From: Cupriavidus consociatus
GTDB lineage: Bacteria > Pseudomonadota > Gammaproteobacteria > Burkholderiales > Burkholderiaceae
Reading direction: 5' to 3'
Assembly (NCBI RefSeq): GCF_017814975.1
Contig: NZ_JAGIQA010000037.1
Coordinates: 1 to 61,320, forward strand
DNA length: 61,320 bases
The position numbers and the translations under genes were made by a program. Below the pieces are notes generated by a model. That model ran no database searches, was not told the DNA's origin, and saw only the letters and a list, made by a program, of their open reading frames with translations. Below are positions 8,965 through 17,431 of this stretch, piece after piece; the stretch's first letter is position 1; the number at the start of each line of letters is the position of its first letter.

Positions 8965-9735
8965 TTATTTGCCGGTGAACTGCGGCGCCCGTTTGGCAAG
9001 GAATGCTGCGATGCCTTCGCGCGCGTCATCGGTTCGCGTGGCCCGGGAGAACAATGCCGCCTCTGCGCGCAGGCCGGCATCCAGATCCAGCCGCGTTGCA
9101 GACAACACCGCCTCGCGCGCCAGATGGACCGCGGAAGGCCGGCCTTCCGAGACGTCGGCCAGGTGCGCCTTCCCGACAGCGACCGGGTCGCCGCCCTCGA
9201 CCAGCCGGTCGACCAGGCCAATCTCCAGTGCCTCGTCTGCGGCGATCATTCGGCCGGTGATAATCAGATCCAGCGCCCGGGTTGTGCCGACCAGTCGTGG
9301 CAGCCGTTGCGTCCCGCCATAGCCCGGGATCAAGCCGAGCTTGACCTCCGGCAGCCCGAGTTTCGCGCCGGCCAACGCCACCCTGTAGCTGCATGCCATG
9401 GCGAGCTCCAGACCGCCCCCGAGTGCCGCGCCACGGATGACCGCAACACTGGGCATGCTCAGCGCAGCCAGTTTCGAAAGCACCAATTGCCCGAACACCG
9501 AACCATCCAGGTGCTGCTGCGGGGTGCGGTCCTGCAATTCCGCGATGTCCGCGCCGGCGCAGAACGCGCGATCCCCCCCGCCGACGATGACAACGCCGCG
9601 CACGCCAGACCGTTCAATGTCGTCAACATGGCCTGACAAGGTTTTCAGCATGTCCAGGTTCAGCGCGTTGAGCGCAGCCGGCCGATCGATCGTCAGCACG
9701 GCCAGCTCGCCGTCATAGCGCAGGGCGATGGTCAT
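8965..9735 (-). CDS. Enoyl-CoA hydratase, candidate BadK-type
   Basis: The 256-residue crotonase keeps both catalytic glutamates of true hydratases, in GGGLELAMACSYRVA and LPEVKLGLIPGYGGTQRL. The oxyanion-hole segment is CAGADIAEL. Its stop is 113 bases before the PaaG-like start, and its start ATG 9735 overlaps the 3' end of badI by four bases. With BadH and BadI beside it, it is the best candidate for hydrating cyclohex-1-enecarboxyl-CoA to 2-hydroxycyclohexanecarboxyl-CoA, the BadK step. General enoyl-CoA hydratase activity cannot be excluded. Confidence 0.87.
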   Translation of the reverse strand: MTIALRYDGELAVLTIDRPAALNALNLDMLKTLSGHVDDIERSGVRGVVIVGGGDRAFCAGADIAELQDRTPQQHLDGSVFGQLVLSKLAALSMPSVAVIRGAALGGGLELAMACSYRVALAGAKLGLPEVKLGLIPGYGGTQRLPRLVGTTRALDLIITGRMIAADEALEIGLVDRLVEGGDPVAVGKAHLADVSEGRPSAVHLAREAVLSATRLDLDAGLRAEAALFSRATRTDDAREGIAAFLAKRAPQFTGK

Positions 9736-10550
9736 GCCTGGCCTCCATCCGCATGCTCGCGCTTGTCTTCATAGACCTCGCGAAAACGCGGCTTGCGCTT
9801 TTCGAGGAACGCGCGTACGCCCTCCTGCGATTCGTCAGTCTCGTAGTACAGCGCGAGTGCCTGCATACCCAGCCCGCCAATGCCGCGGATCGAATCGGTG
9901 TCGGCATTGAACGAGCGTTTGGCGATGGCAAGTGCCGTGGGACTCATGGCCAGGATTTCCTGGCACCATTTGTCGACTTCCGCGTCGAGCTGGTCGTGCG
10001 GCACGACGGCATTCACCAGACCCATGTTCAGGGCCTCCGCCGCGGTATAGCGCCGGCACAGGAACCAGATTTCGCGCGCCCGCTTCTCTCCCACGACACG
10101 CGACAGCAGCGCTGTGCCAAATCCTGGGTCGACCGAACCGACCTTCGGCCCCACCTGGCCCAGCTGCGCGGTATCGGAGGCAATGGCCAGATCACAGCAA
10201 GTGACCAGCACATTGCCGCCGCCAATGGCATAACCGTTGACGCGTGCAATCACCGGTTTAGGGCATTCGCGGATCATGCCTTGCAATTCCTCGACAGGCA
10301 GGCCGATCACGCCGCGCCCGTCGTAGCCGCCGTCATGCGCCGACTGGTCGCCACCGGTGCAGAACGCCTTGTCGCCGGCACCCGTCAGCACGACCACGCC
10401 AACGGACTTGTCCCACGAGGCGGCGTTCAGGGCGTCAATCAGCTCGTCGCAAGTCTTCCCGCGAAACGCGTTGTACTTCTCCGGGCGGTTGATCGTGATA
10501 CGCGCAACGCCCGCACGTACTTCATAAAGGATATCGGTATATTGGTTCAT
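9732..10550 (-). CDS. badI: 2-ketocyclohexanecarboxyl-CoA hydrolase BadI
   Basis: The 272-residue crotonase matches Rhodopseudomonas palustris BadI over nearly its whole length as recalled: INRPEKYNAFRGKTCDELI, CTGGDQSAHDGGYDGRG, IARVNGYAIGGGNVL, LGQVGPKVGSVDPGFGTA and SPTALAIAKRSFNADTD. BadI opens the ring of 2-ketocyclohexanecarboxyl-CoA to give pimelyl-CoA. The fold is shared with MenB, but no menaquinone genes are near and the BadI-specific stretches are kept. The C-terminal tail is about 12 residues longer than in BadI. It starts with ATG 10550, 16 bases after badH. Confidence 0.92.
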   Translation of the reverse strand: MNQYTDILYEVRAGVARITINRPEKYNAFRGKTCDELIDALNAASWDKSVGVVVLTGAGDKAFCTGGDQSAHDGGYDGRGVIGLPVEELQGMIRECPKPVIARVNGYAIGGGNVLVTCCDLAIASDTAQLGQVGPKVGSVDPGFGTALLSRVVGEKRAREIWFLCRRYTAAEALNMGLVNAVVPHDQLDAEVDKWCQEILAMSPTALAIAKRSFNADTDSIRGIGGLGMQALALYYETDESQEGVRAFLEKRKPRFREVYEDKREHADGGQA

Positions 10551-10566
10551 GGTGTGTGCTTGCCCT

Positions 10567-11334
10567 TTAGCCGTGCATGGTCAGGCCACCGGATACGCTG
10601 ATGACCTGGCCGGTGATGAAGTTCGCGTCGTCGCTCGCGAGGAAGCTGACAATGCCGGGAATGTCAGCGGGCTGCCCGAGCCGATTGAACGGGATGGCGC
10701 GCTTCAGGCCTTCATAGATCTTCTGGCCGTATTCGCCTTCGCCGAGGAACGACTGCAGCAATGCCGTGTCGGTAGGGCCGGGGCACACCACGTTGACGTT
10801 GATATTGCTGCGGGCGCATTCGCGTGCAATGGTCTTGCTGAAGGCAATGACGCCGCCCTTGCAGGCCGAGTAGACCGACTCGCCCGACGAGCCCACGCGG
10901 CCGGCATCCGACGAGATATTGACGATCTTGCCCTGCTTCGCCTTGACCATCCACGGCAGCACGGCGTGATGCAGGTTCAGCGGCCCCACCAGGTTGATGG
11001 CAATTACCTTGTTCCAGAACTCGGGCGTCGTTTCGAGAAACTTCGCCGCCACGTCCCAGCCTGCGTTATTGACCAGCACGTCGATGCCGCCGAGCTCCTG
11101 CGCAACGGTGTCGATTGCCTGCTTTACCGCGCCGTGGTCGGTGATATCGACCTTGACCGCGGTGACGCTCGCACCGGTTGGCTTGAGCGCTGCGCCGAGC
11201 TGCTCCAGCGCATCGGCATTGACGTCGACGGCGACCACGCGCGCCCCTTCTTCGCAGAACCGCTGGCACAGCGCCTTGCCAATGCCACCGGCCGCACCGG
11301 TGATGACGACCACCTTGTCGTTCAGACCTCGCAT
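10567..11334 (-). CDS. badH: 2-hydroxycyclohexanecarboxyl-CoA dehydrogenase BadH
   Basis: The 255-residue short-chain dehydrogenase has the NAD-binding TGAAGGIGKA motif near residue 13, NNAGWD near residue 88, catalytic Ser in NISSDAGRVGSSGE, the Tyr-x-x-x-Lys in VYSACKGG, and an end of SVSGGLTMHG. The NNAGWD, ARVGSSGE, NVVCPGPTDTALL and SVSGGLTM segments match R. palustris BadH as recalled. It oxidises 2-hydroxy- to 2-ketocyclohexanecarboxyl-CoA. It lies directly upstream of badI, the same order as in R. palustris, and 40 bases downstream of the ligase gene. Confidence 0.92.
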   Translation of the reverse strand: MRGLNDKVVVITGAAGGIGKALCQRFCEEGARVVAVDVNADALEQLGAALKPTGASVTAVKVDITDHGAVKQAIDTVAQELGGIDVLVNNAGWDVAAKFLETTPEFWNKVIAINLVGPLNLHHAVLPWMVKAKQGKIVNISSDAGRVGSSGESVYSACKGGVIAFSKTIARECARSNINVNVVCPGPTDTALLQSFLGEGEYGQKIYEGLKRAIPFNRLGQPADIPGIVSFLASDDANFITGQVISVSGGLTMHG

Positions 11335-11373
11335 ACTGCTATCTCCTGAGTGAATTCCTGAATGAATTCGTGA

Positions 11374-13017
11374 CTAAGTCCGGCTGGCTACCGCCGTAGC
11401 GGCCAGCTTGCGCAGGACAAATTTCTGAAGCTTGCCCGTCGCCGTGCGTGGCAGCGTTTCAAATACGATGTGGCGCGGCGTCTTGAAGCCGGGCAGCCGC
11501 TCGCGGCAGTACCGGATCACCTCTTCCGCGCTCAATGCTCCCGCAAACTGCGGCTTCAGCTCCAGCAGCGCGCACGGGACTTCGCCCCATTTGGCGTCGG
11601 GCACCGCCACCACGGCCGCGGTCTGGACGGCCGGATGCGTGTACAGCACCTCTTCGACTTCCAGCGAAGAGATGTTCTCGCCGCCGGAGATGATGATGTC
11701 CTTGGCCCGGTCCTTGATCTCGATATAGCCGTCGCCGTGCACCACGGCGAGGTCGCCGCTGTGGTACCAGCCACCGGCAAACGCTTCCGCCGTCGCCTCC
11801 GGGTTCTTCAGGTAGCCTTTCATGGCCAGGTTGCCGCGGAACATCACCTCGCCCATGGTCTGGCCGTCACGGGGCACCGGTGCAAACGAGGGGTCGACCA
11901 CCACCATGTCTTCCATCACCACGCTGCGTACCCCCTGCCGGGACAGATGGACGAAGAAGCCGTCCTCGCCTTCGTCGCGCCACTCCTGCTGCCACTGGCA
12001 CAGCGTGTTGACGCCGTGCATCTCGGTCATGCCATACACATGCAGCAAGGAAAAGCCGAGCGCTGACACCTTGCGCAGCACCGCCGTCGGCGGCGATGCC
12101 CCCGCGCACATGATCCGGATCGGCCGTGCGGGCTTGACCCAGTTGGCCGGCGTGCCGTCCACCAGGAAGTCAAGCACAGTCGGCGCGCAGCCGAAATGCG
12201 TCACGCCGTGCGCTTCGATGGCTTCGTAGATGTCGTCGGCCACCACCTTCCGCAGGCAGATGCTGGTGCCCCCCATCGCCGCCATGGCCCACGCGAAGCA
12301 CCACCCGTTGCAGTGAAACAGCGGCAGCGTCCACAGGTAGACGGGGTTGCTGCCGGGCATCTCGGCATTGATGGACTGGCCCAACGCGTTCAGGTAGGCA
12401 CCGCGGTGGTGGTAGACCACGCCCTTGGGGTTTCCGGTGGTGCCGGACGTGTAGTTCAGTGCAATGGCATCCCACTCGTCGGCCGGATAGCGCAGGGCAG
12501 TGTCAGGCGCTGCGGTCTCCAGGAAGGAGTCGTAGTCGATCGCGCCGAGCCGCTCGTCGCAGCCGGATGCCGGATCGATGATGTCGACGATCCGGATGTC
12601 ACGGCCGGACTGGGTGACGGCCTCGTGTGCTACGGCGGCAAACTGGGTGTCGACAAACAGCAGCCGGGTCTCGGAGTGCAGAAGAATGAAGGCAATGGCC
12701 GGCGCGTCAAGGCGGATATTGATGCTGTTCAGCACGGCGCCGGACAGCGGCACGCCGAAGTGCGCCTCGAGCATTTCCGGGACGTTCGGCGCGAGGACCG
12801 ACACCGTGTCGCCGCGCTCGATGCCGGCGGCGATCAGCGCCCTGGCCAGCGCCTCGCAGCGCTGCGCATACTGCCGCCAGGTATAGCGCCGATCCTGATA
12901 GATCACGGCGGCGCGCTCCGGGAACACGTCCGCAGCGCGTTTCAGGAAATGCAGCGGCGTCAGGGGTTGGAAATTGGCCTGGCACTTCTCCAGGCCCTGG
13001 TCGTATTTGGTCAGCAC
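11374..13017 (-). CDS. Acyl-CoA ligase (AMP-forming), candidate cyclohexanecarboxylate-CoA ligase
   Basis: The 547-residue ANL-superfamily enzyme has the P-loop NYTSGTTGNPKGVVYHHRG near residue 185, the A5 motif HVYGMTEMHG, the hinge GWYHSGDLAVVHGDGYIEI, and the C-terminal catalytic lysine in PRTATGKLQKF. Overall it falls in the medium-chain/DmdB-like group. It would activate the acid to its CoA thioester with ATP, the AliA step in cyclohexanecarboxylate breakdown. The assignment to this substrate comes from context only. It starts at ATG 13017, 42 bases after fadH, and is followed by badH. Confidence 0.88.
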   Translation of the reverse strand: MLTKYDQGLEKCQANFQPLTPLHFLKRAADVFPERAAVIYQDRRYTWRQYAQRCEALARALIAAGIERGDTVSVLAPNVPEMLEAHFGVPLSGAVLNSINIRLDAPAIAFILLHSETRLLFVDTQFAAVAHEAVTQSGRDIRIVDIIDPASGCDERLGAIDYDSFLETAAPDTALRYPADEWDAIALNYTSGTTGNPKGVVYHHRGAYLNALGQSINAEMPGSNPVYLWTLPLFHCNGWCFAWAMAAMGGTSICLRKVVADDIYEAIEAHGVTHFGCAPTVLDFLVDGTPANWVKPARPIRIMCAGASPPTAVLRKVSALGFSLLHVYGMTEMHGVNTLCQWQQEWRDEGEDGFFVHLSRQGVRSVVMEDMVVVDPSFAPVPRDGQTMGEVMFRGNLAMKGYLKNPEATAEAFAGGWYHSGDLAVVHGDGYIEIKDRAKDIIISGGENISSLEVEEVLYTHPAVQTAAVVAVPDAKWGEVPCALLELKPQFAGALSAEEVIRYCRERLPGFKTPRHIVFETLPRTATGKLQKFVLRKLAATAVASRT

Positions 13018-13059
13018 TGGTGTCTCCTGCGGAAGGCTGGCGGAGTCAGAGGGTGGAAT

Positions 13060-15081
13060 TCAGAGGGAGACCGCGAGCCGGGTGGCCTGGTCGATGGCGC
13101 GCAGCGCATCGAGCTCGCTGGCGACATCGGCGCCCCCGATCAGGCGGGGCTTGAGTCCACGTGCCACCAGCTCCTCATACAGCGAGCGGTTCGAGTTCTG
13201 CCCCGCGCAAAGAACGACGTGATCGACGGGAAGCACATATGGCTTGTCCTGGACCGTATAGTGCAGCCCTTCGTCATCGATCGCGTCATAGGTCGCGCCT
13301 GCCGTCATGGCGACATTGGCCTTGCGCAGCCTGGCCTTCAGGATCCAGCCCGTGGACTTGCCCAGGCGCTTGCCGAGAGGCTCGTCCTTGCGCTGAAACA
13401 TGAAGACGCTGCGACGTGGCGTGCCCGCGTCGGCCGCCGCGGTCAGGCCACCTGGCGTGACGCTCTTCGGATCCACGCCCCATGCACGGAAGAAGGCCTG
13501 CGGATCGAGCGATTCCTCTGGATCGCCGAGCAGGAATTCCGCGACGTCGAAGCCGATTCCGCCTGCGCCGATGATTGCCACGCGCTGGCCAGGCGTGACC
13601 TTGCCGCTCAGCACGTCGATGTAGGACACGGCTTTGGGATGATCCACGCCGGCGAAGTCCGGCACACGCGGCGACACGCCCGTGGCCAGCACGATCTCAT
13701 CGAACCCGCCCGTGTCAAGCGCCGCGGGCGTGGCGGCCTCGCCCAGCCGCAGCGCGACCTTCAGCTTGTCCAGCCTGACGCGGAAATAGCGCAGCATCTC
13801 GTGGAACTCGGCCTTGCCGGGCACCATCCTGGCCAGGTTGAGCTGGCCGCCGAGTTGGGCGTCCGCTTCAAACAGCGTGACGCGGTGGCCGCGCTCCGCG
13901 GCATTGATAGCAAATGCCATCCCGGCCGGCCCTCCCCCCACGACGGCGATGCGCTTGGGTGCGGACACGACCCCAACGGGAAATTCGATTTCCCTGCCAG
14001 CGCGCGGGTTGACGAGGCACGTCGCGGTGCGCTCCGTGAAGATCCGGTCCAGGCAGGCCTGGTTGCACGCGATGCAGGTATTGATTTCGTCGGTGATGCC
14101 AAGCCGTGCCTTGCGGGCGAAGTCCGGATCGGCCAGCAGCGGCCGCGCCATGGACACCAGGTCGGCAACGCCCGCAGCGATCACCTGTTCGGCGGCATCC
14201 GGCGCGTTGATCCGGTTCGAGGCCATGACGGGAATGCTCACCGCCTGCTTGACGTTCTTCACCGCCTCGCTCCATGCGGCCCGCGGCACCGTGGCGGCAA
14301 TGGTCGGCACCGCCGACTCATGCCAGCCCACCCCGGTGTTGATCAGGTCCGCTCCGGCAGCTTCGACCTGCCTGGCAAATTCGGCGACTTCTTCACCCGT
14401 CATGCCGCCTTCGATCAGATCGATCGCGGAAATCCGGTAGACCAGCATCGGATCGCGGCCGATCCGCTCGCGCACCGCGCGGACGACCTCGAGCGGGAAG
14501 CGGATGCGCGCGGCGAAGCTGCCGCCGAATTCATCGTCGCGCCGGTTGGTCGGCGCGGCGGTGAATTCGTTGATCAGGTACCCCTCGGACCCCATGACCT
14601 CCACACCGTCATAGCCGGCCTCGATCGCCAGCGCCGCGGTATGGGCAAAGTCGGCGATCGTCCGCCAGACCTCGTCCGTGGTGAGTGCGTGCGGCGAGAA
14701 GGTATTGATGCGCGCCTTGCCCGGCGACGGGGCCACGCACTCCGGCACTTTGGCATAGCGGCCGGCATGCAGGATCTGCAGCACGATCTTGCCGCCCGCC
14801 TCGTGCACGGCGCCGGTCACGGCACGATGCTCGTCAAGCTGGTCGGCGCTGTTGAACAGCGGCCCGCCCGCCTCCATGACCCCTTCCGGATTCGGCGAGA
14901 AGCCGCCGCTCAGGATCAGCCCGATCTCGCCACTGGCGCGCGCGGCATAAAAGGCGGCAAGGCGCTCGTGCGGCCGGTCCAGCGTCTCCAGCCGCGTATG
15001 CATCGCGCCCATTACCATCCGGTTGGGAATGACGTGGCTACCTATCCTCAGCGGCGTCAGGATCTTGTCGAGTGTCTCCAT
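13060..15081 (-). CDS. fadH: 2,4-dienoyl-CoA reductase-like FMN/FAD/4Fe-4S oxidoreductase
   Basis: The 673-residue protein joins an old-yellow-enzyme barrel (residues 1-350) to an FAD/NAD(P)-binding module (from about 375, IAVVGGGPAGMAFAI, with a second GIGFDVAE nucleotide site near 510). Between them, CIACNQACLDRIFTERTATC supplies the four cysteines of a 4Fe-4S cluster in the FadH spacing. The length matches FadH. It is the first gene after the promoter at 15.12 kb, with GAGGA before ATG 15081. In this operon it could reduce an over-oxidised cyclohexadienecarboxyl-CoA back to the monoene. That role is my inference; fatty dienoyl-CoA reduction is the family function. Confidence 0.87.
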   Translation of the reverse strand: METLDKILTPLRIGSHVIPNRMVMGAMHTRLETLDRPHERLAAFYAARASGEIGLILSGGFSPNPEGVMEAGGPLFNSADQLDEHRAVTGAVHEAGGKIVLQILHAGRYAKVPECVAPSPGKARINTFSPHALTTDEVWRTIADFAHTAALAIEAGYDGVEVMGSEGYLINEFTAAPTNRRDDEFGGSFAARIRFPLEVVRAVRERIGRDPMLVYRISAIDLIEGGMTGEEVAEFARQVEAAGADLINTGVGWHESAVPTIAATVPRAAWSEAVKNVKQAVSIPVMASNRINAPDAAEQVIAAGVADLVSMARPLLADPDFARKARLGITDEINTCIACNQACLDRIFTERTATCLVNPRAGREIEFPVGVVSAPKRIAVVGGGPAGMAFAINAAERGHRVTLFEADAQLGGQLNLARMVPGKAEFHEMLRYFRVRLDKLKVALRLGEAATPAALDTGGFDEIVLATGVSPRVPDFAGVDHPKAVSYIDVLSGKVTPGQRVAIIGAGGIGFDVAEFLLGDPEESLDPQAFFRAWGVDPKSVTPGGLTAAADAGTPRRSVFMFQRKDEPLGKRLGKSTGWILKARLRKANVAMTAGATYDAIDDEGLHYTVQDKPYVLPVDHVVLCAGQNSNRSLYEELVARGLKPRLIGGADVASELDALRAIDQATRLAVSL

Positions 15082-15116
15082 GGGGTCCTCGTTCGTTCTG
15101 GTGGTTGCGTGAACAC

Positions 15117-15145
15117 ATACTAGGTATCCTGCGAATATACGTCAA
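15117..15145 (-). promoter_or_regulatory. Sigma-70-type promoter of the bad/liv operon
   Basis: On the minus strand TTGACG (15145-15140) and TAGTAT (15122-15117) are separated by exactly 17 bases. Transcription would begin near 15110, about 30 bases before the fadH start codon, a sensible leader length. No other gene start lies between. Confidence 0.7.
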
Positions 15146-15153
15146 GTACTTGA
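15142..15153. promoter_or_regulatory. Perfect palindrome overlapping the -35 box, candidate MarR operator
   Basis: TCAAGTACTTGA is a perfect 12-base palindrome whose right half on the minus strand supplies most of the -35 TTGACG. A dimeric regulator bound here would block RNA polymerase. The divergent neighbouring gene encodes a MarR protein, a family that binds such palindromes. Confidence 0.6.
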
Positions 15154-15194
15154 TATAGTTTTGCGAAAGAACCGAGCTTGGCACGAACAATCAT

Positions 15195-15217
15195 GCAATC
15201 TACATGTCATACATTGC
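15195..15217. promoter_or_regulatory. Imperfect inverted repeat in the divergent promoter region
   Basis: GCAATCTA and TACATTGC form inverted arms (7 of 8 matching) around a 7-base centre. The site lies between the bad operon promoter and the MarR gene start and may serve autoregulation. It is unlike the palindrome at 15142, so one of the two may have another binder or be chance. Confidence 0.35.
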
Positions 15218-15324
15218 TGAAAAATCACTTATCCGGCGCATCCAGTATTCCGGCGCGGGCGGCACCCCAGCCGTAGAATGTCGCCATCGCGCCCGCCCCA
15301 GCCGCGCTACCCGCAATCCGAGCC

Positions 15325-15843
15325 ATGACCGATTCCGCCCCCTCCTATGACCAGTCTGTCTCGTCCGTTCACAACCGCCTGTTCTTCCGGCTGTTTCAGG
15401 CGGGCAACACGCTGGACCGGCAGACCATCAAGTACCTGGGTATCACGACGGTGCAGTGGTCAGTGCTGGGCGCGCTGACGCGGCCGCAAGCCGCGCAAGG
15501 CATGTCCTTCTCGGAGCTGGCCGAATATCTGGTGGTCAGCCGGCAAAGCCTGGATGGCGTGCTCAAGCGCCTGGAGCGCGACAAACACGTGGTGCGGGTG
15601 GCTGACACCGTGGACCGGCGCGCCAAGAACGTGGTGCTGACCCCAAAGGGACGCGCGTTCTGGTCCAGCCTGCAGCCCCGGATCTATGAGTTCTATCGCC
15701 AGGCCCTGGCGAGCTTCCGGTTCGACGACAAGGTTTCGCTGGTGCACTTTCTGAACCAGCTCAATGGGGGCATGGCCGATGTGCACCTCGAAGGCGCCAA
15801 GGGCGAGGCCGACGCGGACACCGACGCCGCACAGGCCAAGTAG
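15325..15843 (+). CDS. MarR-family regulator, candidate BadR-like repressor
   Basis: The 172-residue protein has the MarR winged-helix domain: LGITTVQWSVLGAL, SFSELAEYLVVSRQSLDGVLKRLERDKHVVRV (recognition helix) and the wing DRRAKNVVLTPKGRAF at residues 95-112. It is divergent from the bad operon, with 243 bases holding a promoter and palindromes between them. In R. palustris the MarR protein BadR represses the badHI operon and responds to 2-ketocyclohexanecarboxyl-CoA, so this is a likely functional counterpart. That is inference from synteny. The acidic Ala/Asp C-terminal tail is low-complexity. Confidence 0.85.
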   Translation: MTDSAPSYDQSVSSVHNRLFFRLFQAGNTLDRQTIKYLGITTVQWSVLGALTRPQAAQGMSFSELAEYLVVSRQSLDGVLKRLERDKHVVRVADTVDRRAKNVVLTPKGRAFWSSLQPRIYEFYRQALASFRFDDKVSLVHFLNQLNGGMADVHLEGAKGEADADTDAAQAK

Positions 15844-16080
15844 AAAAAGACGCGATTGAAATCAAGCGAATGTCGGAGGAGAGCGCCCGTTGAATCGAAT
15901 CCTGTCAGTCAAATTGCGCGCGCCTTGCATCCACAATGAGCGTAGTCCTCTGGCTAATGGCGCTCTTTGATCTTGCGAGTATGCTTTTTCCCTGGGGCGG
16001 ACGCTGCGTGTCAGGAAGTTGCTGCGGTGACGAAGAGATTCTGGCCGATGTCAGAACGGGCCCCCATTCGAGGAGGCACA

Positions 16081-16362
16081 ATGCATTGGACTTCGTCTGC
16101 GAGCGCCGGTCGTGATTTTGCAAAGAGGCCTCATTGGACACCCGAAGAACTGTCCGCTTTCCAACCGGTCCGATCCATGATCCTGTTCCGGATCGTGGTC
16201 AATGGACGGGGCACCTACTATGGCTTCTTTCCACACGCCTGCGATGCCATCGCGGATGCGCTAGACCACGGTGCATATAGTGTTGCGGTCGTGCGAGCGC
16301 TAGCGAAGCGCGGTAACCAGCTTCCGACCGCCTACCCACGAAGCAATCTGCAGCACTTCTAA
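16081..16362 (+). CDS. Small conserved-looking hypothetical protein
   Basis: The 93-residue protein starts at ATG 16081 behind a good GAGGAGG site. The core FRIVVNGRGTYYGFFPHACDA followed by an alpha-helical ADALDHGAYSVAVVRALAKRG looks like a folded small domain with two strands and two helices. I associate this pattern with small Burkholderiaceae proteins of unknown function, but I cannot name the family. Upstream in-frame ATGs exist, but the ribosome site favours 16081. Confidence 0.6.
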   Translation: MHWTSSASAGRDFAKRPHWTPEELSAFQPVRSMILFRIVVNGRGTYYGFFPHACDAIADALDHGAYSVAVVRALAKRGNQLPTAYPRSNLQHF

Positions 16363-16456
16363 CGCAGTTGCTACGGGTTGCTGCTGAACGTGCGTCCTGC
16401 CAGGCGATTCTCAGGCGGCGCAATTTCCGAGTGCTTCGTAATGACAAAAACCTTGC

Positions 16457-16654
16457 CTAACGGCGCGAACGGTGGGTCGCCTGACGTTTGGGTTCTTTGG
16501 CCTCGAAATACCCACTCAGCCACGCCAGTGCTTCGGGCGAATTAGATGCGTATCGACAAGCCGTTACTGGCGACCCGCGACGGCAGGCATCATAACCTTC
16601 ACGCCACGCTATGGGGTCCTTAATATCAGCAGGAGCCTGCCTGGTGTTTTTCAT
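16457..16654 (-). CDS. Rmf/CrpP-like small protein
   Basis: The 65-residue basic protein has the core WREGYDACRRGSPVTACRY followed by PEALAWLSGYFEAKE. The pattern of Gly-Tyr in the first helix, a short Cys/Arg/Tyr loop and Trp-x-x-Gly in the second helix is that of ribosome modulation factor and CrpP-type proteins. Rmf dimerises ribosomes in stationary phase. CrpP relatives have no agreed role. It ends in a basic KRQATHRSRR tail suited to nucleic-acid contact. It stands alone, facing the small gene at 16081. Confidence 0.65.
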   Translation of the reverse strand: MKNTRQAPADIKDPIAWREGYDACRRGSPVTACRYASNSPEALAWLSGYFEAKEPKRQATHRSRR

Positions 16655-17431
16655 TGTTTTGCCGTTTGGTAAAAGGGAGGCGATTTGTGGATCCTGCTAC
16701 CAATTCCGTCACGTGTCAATATTAACGCCGCTGCTCAGTTCCCGCATGAAGTTGAATATGGCTTTATAAGTGCAATGGCCTGAGTCGCACTAATATAAGA
16801 TTTCAGCGTAGATAGGTCAGGTGCCATAGTCCTCTTCAATTTTCGTCGCGGACTTACGCGACACGAGACCCGGTCGAGTTCAGTGTAGGGTCCAGGCCGG
16901 ACTACTTTTATCCGTGTCGCCATGGGGAACCGCCGGCCGCTACATACCACGGGTGCAAACTGCCGACTTCTATAATTTGCGCGCTAGGCTCACGCGGGGT
17001 AGCTCAGACTGGCCCCAGGGCTTGCGATTTCCGCGGCGGTGAATTTAGGCACGCTTAATCCTGGTGTAAATTTTAATTCCACACCCTGCTGCAATGCGTC
17101 AAAATGCTGTCTTCGGACTCGCATGTTGTGATGAGACTTGACGCTAACTAGTCAGAAGATATTGCTCGCTCAGGCTACCCGCATCTTCCCTGCCCTGATT
17201 GTCCAACATCCCGCATTGCAACAATATTTATAAAAAAATCGTAATTCAAATGTCTCATTAACCATATAATTCGGGATTATCCCTAAGGAACGAATCGGCG
17301 TTTCTACTCTAGTCTCTTGGCTCGGTTGTGCCAAGCAGCAACAACTGCCCATGACCGTTACACGATTCCGGTCGATCGGCGCTTCGACGATCGCGGCAAC
17401 GGCTCCGGTGGCAACCAAGGGAAATCCAACC
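16655..17431. other. Long AT-richer intergenic region upstream of a phasin gene
   Basis: About 780 bases with no convincing gene. The right half is clearly AT-richer than the surroundings and contains a perfect TATAAT at 17265-17270 oriented toward the phasin gene, about 160 bases before its start. An ATTGCAACA element at 17213-17221 resembles the TGCAA-type sites reported for the polyhydroxyalkanoate regulator PhaR. Neither has a matching -35 box, so they remain candidates. Confidence 0.4.

Noticed and set aside
9732..10550. BadI read as MenB (naphthoyl-CoA synthase)
   Set aside because: The two share a fold, but BadI-specific segments and the neighbouring BadH gene favour ring-ketone hydrolysis; no menaquinone gene is near.
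12196..15123. A 975-codon open frame on the plus strand opposite the ligase and fadH genes
   Set aside because: It is the complement of two clear enzyme genes in high-GC DNA, has no domain, and its His/Arg/Gln-rich product is typical of antisense frames.
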